The notes under the pieces: model-generated | Databases searched by the model: none | What the model was told of the DNA's origin: nothing | The model's input: only the letters and a program-made list of their open reading frames with translations | Position numbers and translations under genes: made by a program | Shown: one piece after another, positions 25,644 to 34,226 of the stretch | Numbering within the stretch: position 1 is the first letter of the stretch | Layout: every line of letters begins with the position of its first letter | NCBI GenBank assembly: GCA_903921365.1 | Contig: CAIXPS010000533.1 | Location: forward strand, 1 to 51,252 | DNA: 51,252 bases | From: an uncultured bacterium | GTDB lineage: Bacteria; Chloroflexota; Anaerolineae; J036; Brachytrichaceae | Direction: 5' to 3'

Positions 25644-26585
25644 TCAGCTCGGCATGGATAATGCGCCGAAGTTTGCCTCATAACGCGCCTTAAATGCATG
25701 CCAAGTATACGTGTGACTCATGCCACCAACGTGTTCCAAAGCATATGTCGCGGCAACACTGCCCAGACGCCCGCACGTTTGCCAATCCGCTCCGTTGGCC
25801 AGACCCTTCATGAATCCCCCGCGATACGCATCGCCTACGCCTGTCGGATCGATGATGCGATCTTCAGGCACTGCCGGAACATCAATCACTCTGTCGCGCA
25901 ACACGATGGATGATCCCTGTGCGCCGCGCGTGATGACCAGCGCCTCAGACTGAGACAACACATCCGCTTCGCTCAAACCCGTCTTGGTGCGAATAAGTTC
26001 GAATTCGTAGTCGTTGCAGATCAGGATGTTTGCGCCGACGATGCCCTGCTTCAGCTCTTCACCGCTTGCGCGGGCGCACTGCTGACCAGGATCAAAGATA
26101 AACCGTATTCCTAGTTCTCGGCATTCGCTGGCGTAACGCACCATCGCCACCGGGTCATTGGGTGAGATGGTCACAAGATCGGGCTTGGGGGTGTCGTGAA
26201 ACGACAGTTCCCGCGCCCTGCTCATTGCTCCGGCATAAAAGGTGGCAATCTGGCTGTTATGCAGGTCGGTGTTGCAGAAAAACGACGATGTGAACTGATC
26301 CGGGACTTGGCGAATGAGGGACGTGTCGACGCCCACCCCTTCCAGCCACGCGCGGTACTCATCAAAGTCGATGCCCGCCGTCCCCATGATGACTGGCTTT
26401 TCACCCAGTAACGCGAGGTTATAGGCGATATTGGGGGCGCAACCGCCGCGCCGTTTCTCCATGCTGTCGACCAGAAAACTCAGGCTCACATGCGACAACT
26501 GATCCGGTAGCAGGTGATCTGTGAACGAACCGGGGTATGTCATCAAATAGTCATAAGCAATCGAGCCGGTCACAATCATTTTCAT
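25644..26585 (-). CDS. PfkB-family sugar kinase, probably adenosine kinase
   Basis: A 313-residue ribokinase-fold kinase. It has the N-terminal GSIAYDYLMTYPG and GGCAPNIAYNLALLG substrate motif and the C-terminal anion-hole motif DPTGVGDAYRGGF with the catalytic Asp in GVGD. The overall pattern (RRGGCAPNIAYNL, TAGIDFDEYRAWLE) and position next to ahcY point to adenosine kinase, turning the adenosine freed by AhcY into AMP. The substrate is not proven; other PfkB sugar kinases would look similar. It is about 100 nt upstream of ahcY on the same strand. Confidence 0.85.
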   Translation of the reverse strand: MKMIVTGSIAYDYLMTYPGSFTDHLLPDQLSHVSLSFLVDSMEKRRGGCAPNIAYNLALLGEKPVIMGTAGIDFDEYRAWLEGVGVDTSLIRQVPDQFTSSFFCNTDLHNSQIATFYAGAMSRARELSFHDTPKPDLVTISPNDPVAMVRYASECRELGIRFIFDPGQQCARASGEELKQGIVGANILICNDYEFELIRTKTGLSEADVLSQSEALVITRGAQGSSIVLRDRVIDVPAVPEDRIIDPTGVGDAYRGGFMKGLANGADWQTCGRLGSVAATYALEHVGGMSHTYTWHAFKARYEANFGALSMPS

Positions 26586-26612
26586 ATTCGCGTCTATCCT
26601 CGTTATTCTGCA

Positions 26613-27326
26613 TCAGGCTTTGCGTGTCTTTGGGTTCTCAAAACGGTAGCCCTGCCGACGCACCGTGCGCAAGTATACAGGGTCGGTGGGATCATCCTCA
26701 ATCGCCTCGCGCAGCCAACGGATATGAACATCCAGCGTGCGCGTGTCGCCGAGATAACTGGTGTCCCAGACCTGCTGCATCAAAAACTTCCGCGTCAGGA
26801 CTTCACCGGGCTGCTGCATGAAAAGCTGTAATAGTTTGGACAGCTTAGGGTTCAGATAGCGCTCCTCGCCCTTCTTTCTCAGGATGCCGTCTGTAGGGCG
26901 AAAAATCAGGTCGCCACAGCGGAGCTCGATGGCTTGACCTTCCGGCATGAGCTTATCGACGCGCGCCAATAACCGGCGCAGCGAGAGCGGGCGCGGCAAA
27001 TAAGCGTCTGCGCAATTGCCGGATAAGGCGCTAACAGTCTGCGCGATGCTTGTGCCAGCCACCGCTCCGGTTGACTCAGGGCCGAGCATGATCACGGGCG
27101 CCTCGCGGATGCGTTTGATATTCTGACACAGGCGATCAGCGCTTACGCGCAATGTCGGGACGTCAATAATCACCAGCGCCGGGGAATCCTTCTCTAAAAA
27201 CGCCAGCGCGTTCTTGGCAGTGCGAACCCAGGCGACGCGATAGCCGTGCTGTTCCAGCACGGGACCTACCGAGTCCCCCAGACCGCCCTGCACCAGCAGG
27301 ATTTTCTTGGTGGCTGTCCTCTTCAT
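26613..27326 (-). CDS. Winged-helix response regulator, degenerate receiver
   Basis: A 237-residue OmpR/PhoB-type regulator. The receiver spans about 7-120, the winged helix about 135-230 (RYLNPKLSKLLQLFMQQPGEVLTRKFLMQQVW...DVHIRWLREAIEDDP). The phosphoacceptor Asp55 is kept, but the acidic pair expected at residues 13-14 is Gly-Gly/Gln-Gly (LLVQGG) and the conserved Lys is Arg112, so normal phosphorylation and Mg binding are doubtful. ATG 27326 is used because the homologous start (MKRTATKK) is there; the frame is open further out. It is divergent from the YfhO-flippase gene across a 207-bp region with three TTTAAGGT repeats. Confidence 0.85.
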   Translation of the reverse strand: MKRTATKKILLVQGGLGDSVGPVLEQHGYRVAWVRTAKNALAFLEKDSPALVIIDVPTLRVSADRLCQNIKRIREAPVIMLGPESTGAVAGTSIAQTVSALSGNCADAYLPRPLSLRRLLARVDKLMPEGQAIELRCGDLIFRPTDGILRKKGEERYLNPKLSKLLQLFMQQPGEVLTRKFLMQQVWDTSYLGDTRTLDVHIRWLREAIEDDPTDPVYLRTVRRQGYRFENPKTRKA

Positions 27327-27383
27327 TATTTTTTGCGGCAAGGCTGCCCTTGAATTGCTTTGTGCTCCTGCATCTTCAGGATA

Positions 27384-27404
27384 CTGCTCTGAGTCCCTTT
27401 GGGA
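27384..27404 (+). repeat. Dispersed 21-bp element, consensus copy
   Basis: The copy closest to consensus (TGCTCTGAGTCCCTTTGGGA), in the intergenic region 58 nt upstream of the response regulator start. It contains the perfect small palindrome TCCC-TTT-GGGA. Confidence 0.65.
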
Positions 27405-27468
27405 GCGATTCTGTGGTCTGCCATGCATCAGGATTATACATCTCGATGCGTCAGGCGCGCCGGTTGTT

Positions 27469-27522
27469 TTTAAGGTTACCACGATCTCTTTAAGGTTGTC
27501 GGCAAATGTTGTATTTAAGGTA
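27469..27522 (+). promoter_or_regulatory. Triple direct repeat, candidate regulator site
   Basis: Three copies of TTTAAGGT(T/A) at 27469-27477, 27489-27497 and 27514-27522, spaced 20 and 25 nt, immediately upstream of the YfhO-flippase start at 27534. Winged-helix regulators of the OmpR/PhoB type bind direct repeats, and such a regulator is encoded divergently here, so these may be its operators. The last copy overlaps a possible -10 (TAAGAT), which would make the transcript nearly leaderless. Confidence 0.5.
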
Positions 27523-27533
27523 AGATTTGAGGA

Positions 27534-30500
27534 ATGTTACGCCGCCAACGCGTCCCGACGCTTCTCTGTATCCTGTTTTTGTTTGCCTTGCCATTGGCAT
27601 TATTCCTCTCAGTGACTGTTGGCAACGCGACGCTTCTCCCTGCCGACAACCTGTTTAGCTGGGAGCCATTTCGATCTCTGTCCAGTGCATGGGGCGTAAC
27701 CGTGCCACAAAACCATCTGCTTTCAGACCTGATTCTCGAAAACTATGCCTGGAAGCAGTTCATTCTCCAGTCGATCCAGCTACGCGAATTGCCATTATGG
27801 AATCCGTACCTGTTCGGCGGCGTGCCGTTCCTGGCCGCCGGCCAGCATTCCGCGTTCTACCCGCTGAGCCTGCTCTATTACCTTCTCCCGCTGGATAAGG
27901 CTTATGGCTGGTTCACTGTCGCAAACCTTGGGCTGGCGGGTGTATTCATGTTTATCTATATGCGGACGATCGGGATACGCCGGGCAGGGGCTACTCTGGC
28001 AGGCGTCGCATACCAGCTCAGCGGTTTCATGATCGTGTCCGTCGTCTTCCCAATGATTGTCGCGTCGGCCGCGTGGCTGCCCTTGATCCTCACGATGGTG
28101 GAAAAAGTCTTGCGCCAATCCAATGGATTACGGGGGCGCCGCGCTACCGCGCCGTGGGTCGTGCTTGGCGCCCTGGCGATTGCCATGCATATCTTCGCGG
28201 GTCACATCGAGATCACAGTCTATACGGCGTTGATCACTGCCTTTTATTGTCTGTGGCGGCTTGCGACACTGTGGCGCATTAGAAGACAGGCCAACTTGCT
28301 GTTGCGTCCCGTGATCTGGTTGGTTGCCATGGCAATCATAGGCGCAGGTATCGGCGCAGTGCAGCTTGTGCCGCTCTTCGAGATTGTCCAGACCAGCTTC
28401 AGGGCAGCGCGATCATCACTGCAGGAAGTAATGGGATACGGTTTCCCATTGCGGCATATTCTGTTGTGGCTAATGCCGAATTTCTACGGCAACCCCGCCC
28501 ATCACACCTACTTCGACTTATTCACTGCATCGACTCAGGCAATCACCACGCCAAATGGACACACGGATTGGGGCATCAAAAACTACGTCGAAGGCGGCGC
28601 GTATGTAGGCATCATCACCTTGGTTCTAGCTGGGATTGCCATCACGGCATACTTCCGAAACCTCATGCAACGTCGTCGCGCGGCACTGAGTCCCTCTGGG
28701 ACGGTCGAAGTGCTACAAGATACCCAACTTGCGCTAATACAGTCCAAACCCACTGGCTTTTTTATCGTTCTGGGTCTGCTTTCAATCGGGTTCATCTTCG
28801 GCACCCCGCTCTATGCGGTGCTGTATTACGGTCTGCCGGGGATCAATCAGCTTAACTCGCCGTTCAGATGGGTATTCGCCCTTACCGCCTGCCTGACGGT
28901 GCTCGCAGGCATCGGTCTTGATCACGTCCTGGAACTCAGAGCAGCGGGCAAAACGACTGCTCTGAGTTCCCTTGGAAACGAGCAGACTGTCGCTCGCGGG
29001 AATCTCGCGGATCGCGCGGATCGTCTGGGATGGATAGGGATTGCGGTCGGCGGTTTCCTGTTGCTAGGAATTCTGGTTGTCCGCCTCGCGTGGCCTGCCG
29101 TTGAGCCTCTGATAAACAGGGTGTTCCAGGGCATGGCAAAGGCCACGGAAGGATTTCAGTCCGCCCAGGCATTCTTCAGCTACGAAGCGCGCAATGTCGC
29201 GATTCTGGCTGTGCTGATCATTGGCGCCAGCATGCTATTTCTGGCTAAACCGCGTATCCGACAAAAGTGGTGGTGGAGCGCTGCCCTCATTCTCCTGCTC
29301 GCATGCGACCTCAACCTGGCATGGGCAGGGTTTAACCCTTCTGTAAACCCGCAATTACTCACTGTGAAACCCGAAGCGCTGAAATTCCTGCAGGCGCAGC
29401 CCGGACAATGGCGCATGACAACATACGATCCACACGGCGAGAAACCGCTTAACGCCAACTCGGCCTGGTTATATAACTTGCAGGACATCCGGGGATATGA
29501 CTCGATTATTCCCAGGCAGTATGTAGACTACATGAAACTGATCGAGCCGCAGGGTGAACTACTGTATAACCGGATCGCACCGTTGAGCCAACCGTCCAGT
29601 CTGGAGTCACCTTTGCTCGACCTGCTTGATGTCAAGTATGTGTTAACCCCCATCGATACACCGATAGAGAGTCCGGGTTATACGCAGGTGTTCACTGATG
29701 CCAGCGTCAGGATTTATGAAAATCTGAACGTCATGCCTCGCGCGTTCGTCTTGCCTGCCTCCAGCGCCCTTTTGACCAAAAATTTCGCGCAATCGGTACA
29801 GTCAAACGACCCGCGCAAGTATGTCATGATCGATTCATCCTGCGGCATTACGGACACGGGTTGCGTCATCCCCCGCGCCGCTGCCTACACGCCCGCAACC
29901 ATTACGGTCTACAAGAATAGCGAAGTATGGGTCGATGCCGCCGTCACACAGACCAGTTGGCTCATCCTGGCCGACAGTTACGCTCCTGGCTGGCGCGCCT
30001 TTGTCCGGCCGCTGGGCGGCAGCGACAAAGATGAACATGAAGTCCAGATCGGGCTTGCGAATGGCAACTTCCGCGCGGTCAAGCTTGACGCTGCACCGAG
30101 TCCCACTGGGATCGCACCGTCAGCCGCGCCGACCAGCACATTGAATCAATCGCTGCTTGATGCGAAGCCCGTCGGCGCTTCACTTTCCCCACAAAAGCCG
30201 GTAGCGTATACGATCCGCTTCAAGTACTCGCCCGACTCGTTGCGAATCGGCGCTTTCATCACGTTCCTGGCTGTGTCCGTCCTCATTCTGATGGTGGGGA
30301 TCTACCTGTGGAGGTCATTTTACAAGGAAGGATCAGCATCGTCGCCCGTTCAGCGGGTTGCCAAGAACAGCCTGGTGTTGACCGGATTCAACCTGGCAGG
30401 CAGGCTCATCGACTTCGCCTTCGCGATCCTGATGCTGCGGGTGCTCGGGCCAGAGGGCGCCGGCAAGTTCGCGTTTGCGATCGTCATCATTGGATGGCTT

Positions 30501-31808
30501 GATATCCTGATGAATTTCGGCCTGAACACCTTTCTCACGCGCGAGGTGGCGCGCGACCGCGCACACGCAAACAAGTATCTTTACAACACATCGATACTGC
30601 GCCTGTTGCTTGGCTTCGGCTCCGGCCCACTCGTTATCGTGATCATCCTCTTCTGGCGATCTGCGTTTGATCTCGCGACGGATACCGCCACGGTCATCAT
30701 CATGCTCGCTGTAAGCCAGTTGATCAGCAGCATGGCAACTGGATTAAGCGCCCTCTTCTTCGCCTACGAAAAAGCCGAGTTCCCAGCCACGCTCACCATC
30801 GTCAGCGCATTGATCTCAGTCAGCTTAAGAGCGGCAGCCCTGCTTGCCGGGTTTGGGATCATCGGTCTCGCCGGCGCGTCCATCCTGACAAATCTTGCAA
30901 CATTCGCTATTCTGCTTGTGTCAACAATACGAATGTTCTTCGTTCCCCGACGTGAAGGCGATCCCGCGTTGCGCCGATCCATGCTGCGGGAATCATTCCC
31001 GCTCATGCTCAATCACCTGCTCGCCACCCTGTTCTTCAAAGTGGACGTGCCGATGCTTGAGGCGATCAAGTCGCCGATCGTCGTGGGGTGGTACAGCACC
31101 GCATACAAGTTCATCGACGCGTTTAACATCATCCCGGCGTTCTTCACCCAGTCGATCTTTCCCGTGATGTCGCGCATGGCGAAGCAGGACGACAACGCCA
31201 TGGCGCGTTCATATGTGCTTGCCCTCAAACTGCTTGTCATGACCGCCATGCCGTTGGCTGTGGCGACCTCGTTTATGGCGCCCTACATGATCGGATTACT
31301 CGGCGGCGCCGAGTACCTGCCTCACGGGGCCATTGCGCTCATGATCATGGTGTGGAGTATCCCGTTCGGCTGGATAAACAGCATCACAAACTATGCCTTG
31401 ATTGCGGTCAATCAGCAAAAAGCCCTGACGCGCGCATTTATCATCGGGTTGTCATTCAACATCATTGCGAATTTGATCTTTATCCCGATGTTCTCGTATC
31501 AGGCTGCAGCCGTGATCACCATTTTGTCCGAGATCATCGAGGGCGCCGCCTTCTACTTCTATGTGCACCGCCATATCGTTCACGTCCCATGGCACAAAGT
31601 CATCTTAAGTCCCACTCTGGCGGCTATCGCCATGGCAGGTCTCATCTACGCCTCAAGCACCGTGTCACTTCTCATTCCAGGGATGGCATTAGGATTGATC
31701 GCTTATCTGGTGGTGCTGGTTATGACGCGCAGTCTCACCCCGGTTGACCTCGCCATGCTCGCGCCGTTGATCCCTGGACGCCTCCGGGCGCGGATTCAAA
31801 GCAACTAA
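27534..31808 (+). CDS. YfhO-like protein fused to polysaccharide flippase
   Basis: A 1424-residue membrane protein made of two usually separate parts. Residues 1 to about 920 are YfhO/GT-C-like: a string of transmembrane helices (FLFALPLALFLSVTVG, FPMIVASAAWLPLILTMVEK and more), the motif RELPLWNPYLFGGVPFLA, and a large extracytoplasmic region at about 590-900. Residues about 935-1424 are an oligosaccharide flippase of the Wzx/MurJ superfamily, beginning VQRVAKNSLVLTGFNLAGRL with about a dozen more helices. YfhO proteins are linked to decoration of cell-wall polymers, flippases to lipid-linked sugar export; joining them suggests coupled transfer and export. Two copies of the 21-bp element form a 14-bp inverted repeat inside it (28931-28970) and further copies lie at 28681 and 30091. 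Confidence 0.87.
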   Translation: MLRRQRVPTLLCILFLFALPLALFLSVTVGNATLLPADNLFSWEPFRSLSSAWGVTVPQNHLLSDLILENYAWKQFILQSIQLRELPLWNPYLFGGVPFLAAGQHSAFYPLSLLYYLLPLDKAYGWFTVANLGLAGVFMFIYMRTIGIRRAGATLAGVAYQLSGFMIVSVVFPMIVASAAWLPLILTMVEKVLRQSNGLRGRRATAPWVVLGALAIAMHIFAGHIEITVYTALITAFYCLWRLATLWRIRRQANLLLRPVIWLVAMAIIGAGIGAVQLVPLFEIVQTSFRAARSSLQEVMGYGFPLRHILLWLMPNFYGNPAHHTYFDLFTASTQAITTPNGHTDWGIKNYVEGGAYVGIITLVLAGIAITAYFRNLMQRRRAALSPSGTVEVLQDTQLALIQSKPTGFFIVLGLLSIGFIFGTPLYAVLYYGLPGINQLNSPFRWVFALTACLTVLAGIGLDHVLELRAAGKTTALSSLGNEQTVARGNLADRADRLGWIGIAVGGFLLLGILVVRLAWPAVEPLINRVFQGMAKATEGFQSAQAFFSYEARNVAILAVLIIGASMLFLAKPRIRQKWWWSAALILLLACDLNLAWAGFNPSVNPQLLTVKPEALKFLQAQPGQWRMTTYDPHGEKPLNANSAWLYNLQDIRGYDSIIPRQYVDYMKLIEPQGELLYNRIAPLSQPSSLESPLLDLLDVKYVLTPIDTPIESPGYTQVFTDASVRIYENLNVMPRAFVLPASSALLTKNFAQSVQSNDPRKYVMIDSSCGITDTGCVIPRAAAYTPATITVYKNSEVWVDAAVTQTSWLILADSYAPGWRAFVRPLGGSDKDEHEVQIGLANGNFRAVKLDAAPSPTGIAPSAAPTSTLNQSLLDAKPVGASLSPQKPVAYTIRFKYSPDSLRIGAFITFLAVSVLILMVGIYLWRSFYKEGSASSPVQRVAKNSLVLTGFNLAGRLIDFAFAILMLRVLGPEGAGKFAFAIVIIGWLDILMNFGLNTFLTREVARDRAHANKYLYNTSILRLLLGFGSGPLVIVIILFWRSAFDLATDTATVIIMLAVSQLISSMATGLSALFFAYEKAEFPATLTIVSALISVSLRAAALLAGFGIIGLAGASILTNLATFAILLVSTIRMFFVPRREGDPALRRSMLRESFPLMLNHLLATLFFKVDVPMLEAIKSPIVVGWYSTAYKFIDAFNIIPAFFTQSIFPVMSRMAKQDDNAMARSYVLALKLLVMTAMPLAVATSFMAPYMIGLLGGAEYLPHGAIALMIMVWSIPFGWINSITNYALIAVNQQKALTRAFIIGLSFNIIANLIFIPMFSYQAAAVITILSEIIEGAAFYFYVHRHIVHVPWHKVILSPTLAAIAMAGLIYASSTVSLLIPGMALGLIAYLVVLVMTRSLTPVDLAMLAPLIPGRLRARIQSN
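28681..28701 (+). repeat. Dispersed 21-bp element, in coding sequence
   Basis: A copy (CACTGAGTCCCTCTGGGA core) in frame inside the YfhO-flippase gene, encoding ALSPSGTV in a loop between membrane helices. Confidence 0.55.
28931..28977. repeat. Inverted pair of 21-bp elements, perfect 14-bp arms
   Basis: GGAACTCAGAGCAG (28931-28944) and its exact complement CTGCTCTGAGTTCC (28957-28970), 12-nt loop; the right arm runs on to complete a full element to 28977. It lies inside the YfhO-flippase coding region and encodes LELRAAGKTTALSSLG in a soluble loop. Confidence 0.75.
30091..30111 (+). repeat. Dispersed 21-bp element, in coding sequence
   Basis: A copy (CACCGAGTCCCACTGGGA core) in frame in the extracytoplasmic part of the YfhO region, encoding AAPSPTGI, in the same reading frame relative to the element as the other copies in this gene. 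Confidence 0.5.
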
Positions 31809-31844
31809 TTCAGAAGTGTGAATTGTGTATTATGAAACTGACCG

Positions 31845-31905
31845 TCATACGTCATAATTTCTAATTCATACTTTCTACTTCATAATTCCTACTTCTTTCT
31901 TCATA
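31845..31905. repeat. A+T-rich dispersed tract, copy 2
   Basis: An A+T-rich tract filling the gap between the YfhO-flippase gene and the aldo/keto reductase. It shares the exact word TAATTTCTAATTCATA (31855-31870) with 6247-6262 and CTTCATAATTC with 35868-35880. Confidence 0.6.
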
Positions 31906-31919
31906 TAGAATAACGCCAC

Positions 31920-32873
31920 ATGGAATATCGACGACTTGGCAATACAGGGCTCAAAGTCAGCGAATTGTGCCTTGGCACGATGACCTTTCAATGGACTGCG
32001 GACGAACCCACTTCGTTTGCTATCTTGACGGAGTTTGCCGCTGCCGGCGGCAATTTCATCGACACCGCAGACGTCTATTCCCGTTGGGCGCCGAATAACC
32101 CGGGCGGCACTGCGGAAACCATCATCGGCAAATGGCTGGCCGCAGGCAACGCGCGACGCGACCAGATGGTGCTGGCGACAAAAGGGCGCGGGGCGATGGG
32201 CGATGGGCCAAACGACAGCAGTGCCTCGCGTGTGCACCTGATGAATGCATTGCACGCCAGCCTGAAGCGCATGCAGACAGACTATATCGACCTCTATCAG
32301 CTTCATTGGGCTGACTTGGAGACGCCTGTTGAGGAAACGCTGCGCACACTCAACGATATGGTGACTGCCGGCAAGGTCAGATATATCGGTGTCAGTAACT
32401 ACCCCGCCTGGTTCCTGATGAAGTCGCTCTGGATCAGCGACGCGCGCAACCTGGTGCGTTTCGAGAGCCTGCAACCGCACTACAACCTGATGCATCGGAG
32501 CGAGTTCGAGCAGGAACTACTGCCTTTGTGTGTAGACCAGAAACTGGGAGTCATCCCCTATAGCCCACTGGCTGGCGGTTTCCTGACTGGCAAGTATCGC
32601 AAAGGGCAACCCGTTCCTGCGGGCTCGCGCGGCGAGAACAATGAGCGCATCCGCAAGTATGCCGAGAGCGACCTTGGGCAGAAAACCCTTGGCGCACTTG
32701 AGGAAATTGGGCATGCCCATGAGAAATCAATCGGGCAGACAGCACTTGCATGGCTACTCTCGATTCCAGTCATCACGGCCCCGATTGTGGGCGCCAGCAG
32801 TGTGAAGCAACTACAGGATTCACTGGGTGCAGTGGGTTACCGGTTAAGCGCCGATGAAATGAAAGCGCTATAA
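31920..32873 (+). CDS. Aldo/keto reductase
   Basis: A 317-residue NADPH-dependent aldo/keto reductase (TIM barrel). The catalytic tetrad is readable: Asp in FIDTADVYSRW, Tyr in the same block, Lys in VLATKGRG, and His in YIDLYQLHWAD. The N-terminus MEYRRLGNTGLKVSELCLGTM and the C-terminal PIVGASSVKQLQDSLGAV (cofactor 2'-phosphate side) are the classic tyrosine-auxotrophy-suppressor/YhdN type. Substrate unknown, probably small aldehydes or sugars. A small membrane protein gene follows after 11 nt. Confidence 0.92.
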   Translation: MEYRRLGNTGLKVSELCLGTMTFQWTADEPTSFAILTEFAAAGGNFIDTADVYSRWAPNNPGGTAETIIGKWLAAGNARRDQMVLATKGRGAMGDGPNDSSASRVHLMNALHASLKRMQTDYIDLYQLHWADLETPVEETLRTLNDMVTAGKVRYIGVSNYPAWFLMKSLWISDARNLVRFESLQPHYNLMHRSEFEQELLPLCVDQKLGVIPYSPLAGGFLTGKYRKGQPVPAGSRGENNERIRKYAESDLGQKTLGALEEIGHAHEKSIGQTALAWLLSIPVITAPIVGASSVKQLQDSLGAVGYRLSADEMKAL

Positions 32874-32884
32874 GGAGTTGTTAC

Positions 32885-33073
32885 GTGAAAATACTCAATA
32901 GTCAATGGCCGATCATGGTCTTTGTTCTGATGTTCGTCGTGTTGCCTTTCGCCACTATACCGGGGTTGTTTGACCCGATTTTCATCGTTCTTGGGATATT
33001 CACAGTCGTCATCATCGGGCTGATCATTGCGTCGCTCGTCACCGCGCGATCCAAAGCAGCCAAGGGTGAATAA
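32885..33073 (+). CDS. Small two-helix membrane protein
   Basis: A 62-residue protein starting at GTG 32885 with AAGGAG 8 nt upstream. It has two hydrophobic segments (IMVFVLMFVVLPFATIPGLF and IFIVLGIFTVVIIGLIIASL) with a short loop and a basic tail (TARSKAAKGE). No family recognised. It lies between an aldo/keto reductase and ubiX in the same direction. Confidence 0.65.
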   Translation: MKILNSQWPIMVFVLMFVVLPFATIPGLFDPIFIVLGIFTVVIIGLIIASLVTARSKAAKGE

Positions 33074-33074
33074 C

Positions 33075-33698
33075 GTGCGCGAAGACGGGAGCGAGTCCGG
33101 GCAGGTTCAGAATCCGGGGAGGCTCATTGTCGCCATCAGCGGCGCCAGCGGCGCAATCCTGGGCGTGCGGTTGCTTCAAGTGTTGCAGAACACGCCTATC
33201 CAAACCCACCTGGTAGTCAGTCCAGCCGCCGTGCAGACCCTGGCAAGCGAGACCGACTTCACAATAAGTCAGGTGGAGTCCCTCGCTCACACAATTTATC
33301 CCCACCGCGATATCGGCGCTGCGATCGCCAGCGGCTCCTTTAAAACCATGGGGATGATCATTGCGCCATGCTCGGTAAAAACGCTGTCGAGCATCACCTA
33401 TGGAATTACCGACGATCTGATCTCGCGCGCGGCAGATGTGTGCCTGAAAGAAGGTAGACCCGTGATCGCTGTGTTTCGCGAAACCCCCTTGCACGTCGGG
33501 CATTTACGCGCGCTGACGCAGTTTGCCGAAATGGGCGGCATCGTTTTCCCGCCAGTTCCTGCGTTTTATGCGCGGCCAACCACAATTGACGATATGGTGA
33601 CCCAGACCGTTGGGCGCATTCTCGACCGTATCGGCATCGACAACCAACTCGTCAGGCGTTGGGCTGGACTAAAGGACGAACTCAAGCGTAAAACCTGA
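33075..33698 (+). CDS. ubiX: Flavin prenyltransferase UbiX
   Basis: UbiX/Pad1-type flavin prenyltransferase, making prenylated FMN for UbiD-type decarboxylases. The N-terminal flavin loop AISGASGAILGVRLL, the LVVSPAAVQTLASET strand and MGMIIAPCSVKTLSSITYGITDDLISRAADVCLKEGRPVI with its characteristic Cys-Ser and Arg residues are all present, as is VFRETPLHVGHLRALTQ. GTG 33075 is chosen as start (AAGG upstream; the earlier frame overlaps the preceding gene). No ubiD lies nearby, so its client is elsewhere. About 207 residues. The next gene starts 4 nt later. Confidence 0.9.
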   Translation: MREDGSESGQVQNPGRLIVAISGASGAILGVRLLQVLQNTPIQTHLVVSPAAVQTLASETDFTISQVESLAHTIYPHRDIGAAIASGSFKTMGMIIAPCSVKTLSSITYGITDDLISRAADVCLKEGRPVIAVFRETPLHVGHLRALTQFAEMGGIVFPPVPAFYARPTTIDDMVTQTVGRILDRIGIDNQLVRRWAGLKDELKRKT

Positions 33699-33702
33699 AG
33701 CC

Positions 33703-34173
33703 ATGAGCGCCACAAACGACCCGCTCCGATCTGAGCTTTACTCGTTCCTTAACGGTCACCACGTGCTCAACCTGGCTTATAGTGATGCCGGCGAGCCCGC
33801 GTGTTGCGCGGTCTGGTTCGCTGCAGCGGCAGACTTAACATTATATTATGTTACGAGCTATAAGACACACCACGGGACTGTGCTCCGGCCAGGAGGACAG
33901 GTTGCCTTCACGGTACAGAAGGATGAGCAGGACTGGCGATCGATTCAGGGCGTGCAAGGCAAAGGGTATTGCACTCCCGTGACGCCTGACCAACGGGATA
34001 CCGCATGGCAGACGTACAGCAAGCGTTTCCCCTTCGTCATACAACCATTTGCAGACTTGGCGCAAGCGTTATCCGCTATTACGTTATGGTCAATACTGCC
34101 AGGTTGGATGCGTCTGATAGACAATACCAAGGGATTTGGCCATAAGGAGGAACTGCTCCTATCCAGTAAATGA
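33703..34173 (+). CDS. Pyridoxamine 5'-phosphate oxidase family protein
   Basis: A 156-residue split-barrel flavoprotein of the PNPOx-like family (YhbP/F420- or FMN-binding). The pattern LNLAYSDAGEPACCAVWFAAAADLTLYYVTSYKTHHGTVL followed by GGQVAFTVQKDEQDWRSIQGVQGKGYC is standard for heme/flavin split barrels. It starts 4 nt after ubiX and may share its transcript. The substrate and cofactor cannot be told from sequence. Confidence 0.82.
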   Translation: MSATNDPLRSELYSFLNGHHVLNLAYSDAGEPACCAVWFAAAADLTLYYVTSYKTHHGTVLRPGGQVAFTVQKDEQDWRSIQGVQGKGYCTPVTPDQRDTAWQTYSKRFPFVIQPFADLAQALSAITLWSILPGWMRLIDNTKGFGHKEELLLSSK

Positions 34174-34226
34174 AACCCTATTTGATAAGACGGTAAAATA
34201 AACACTAAAGGAGAGTTATTTCACAG

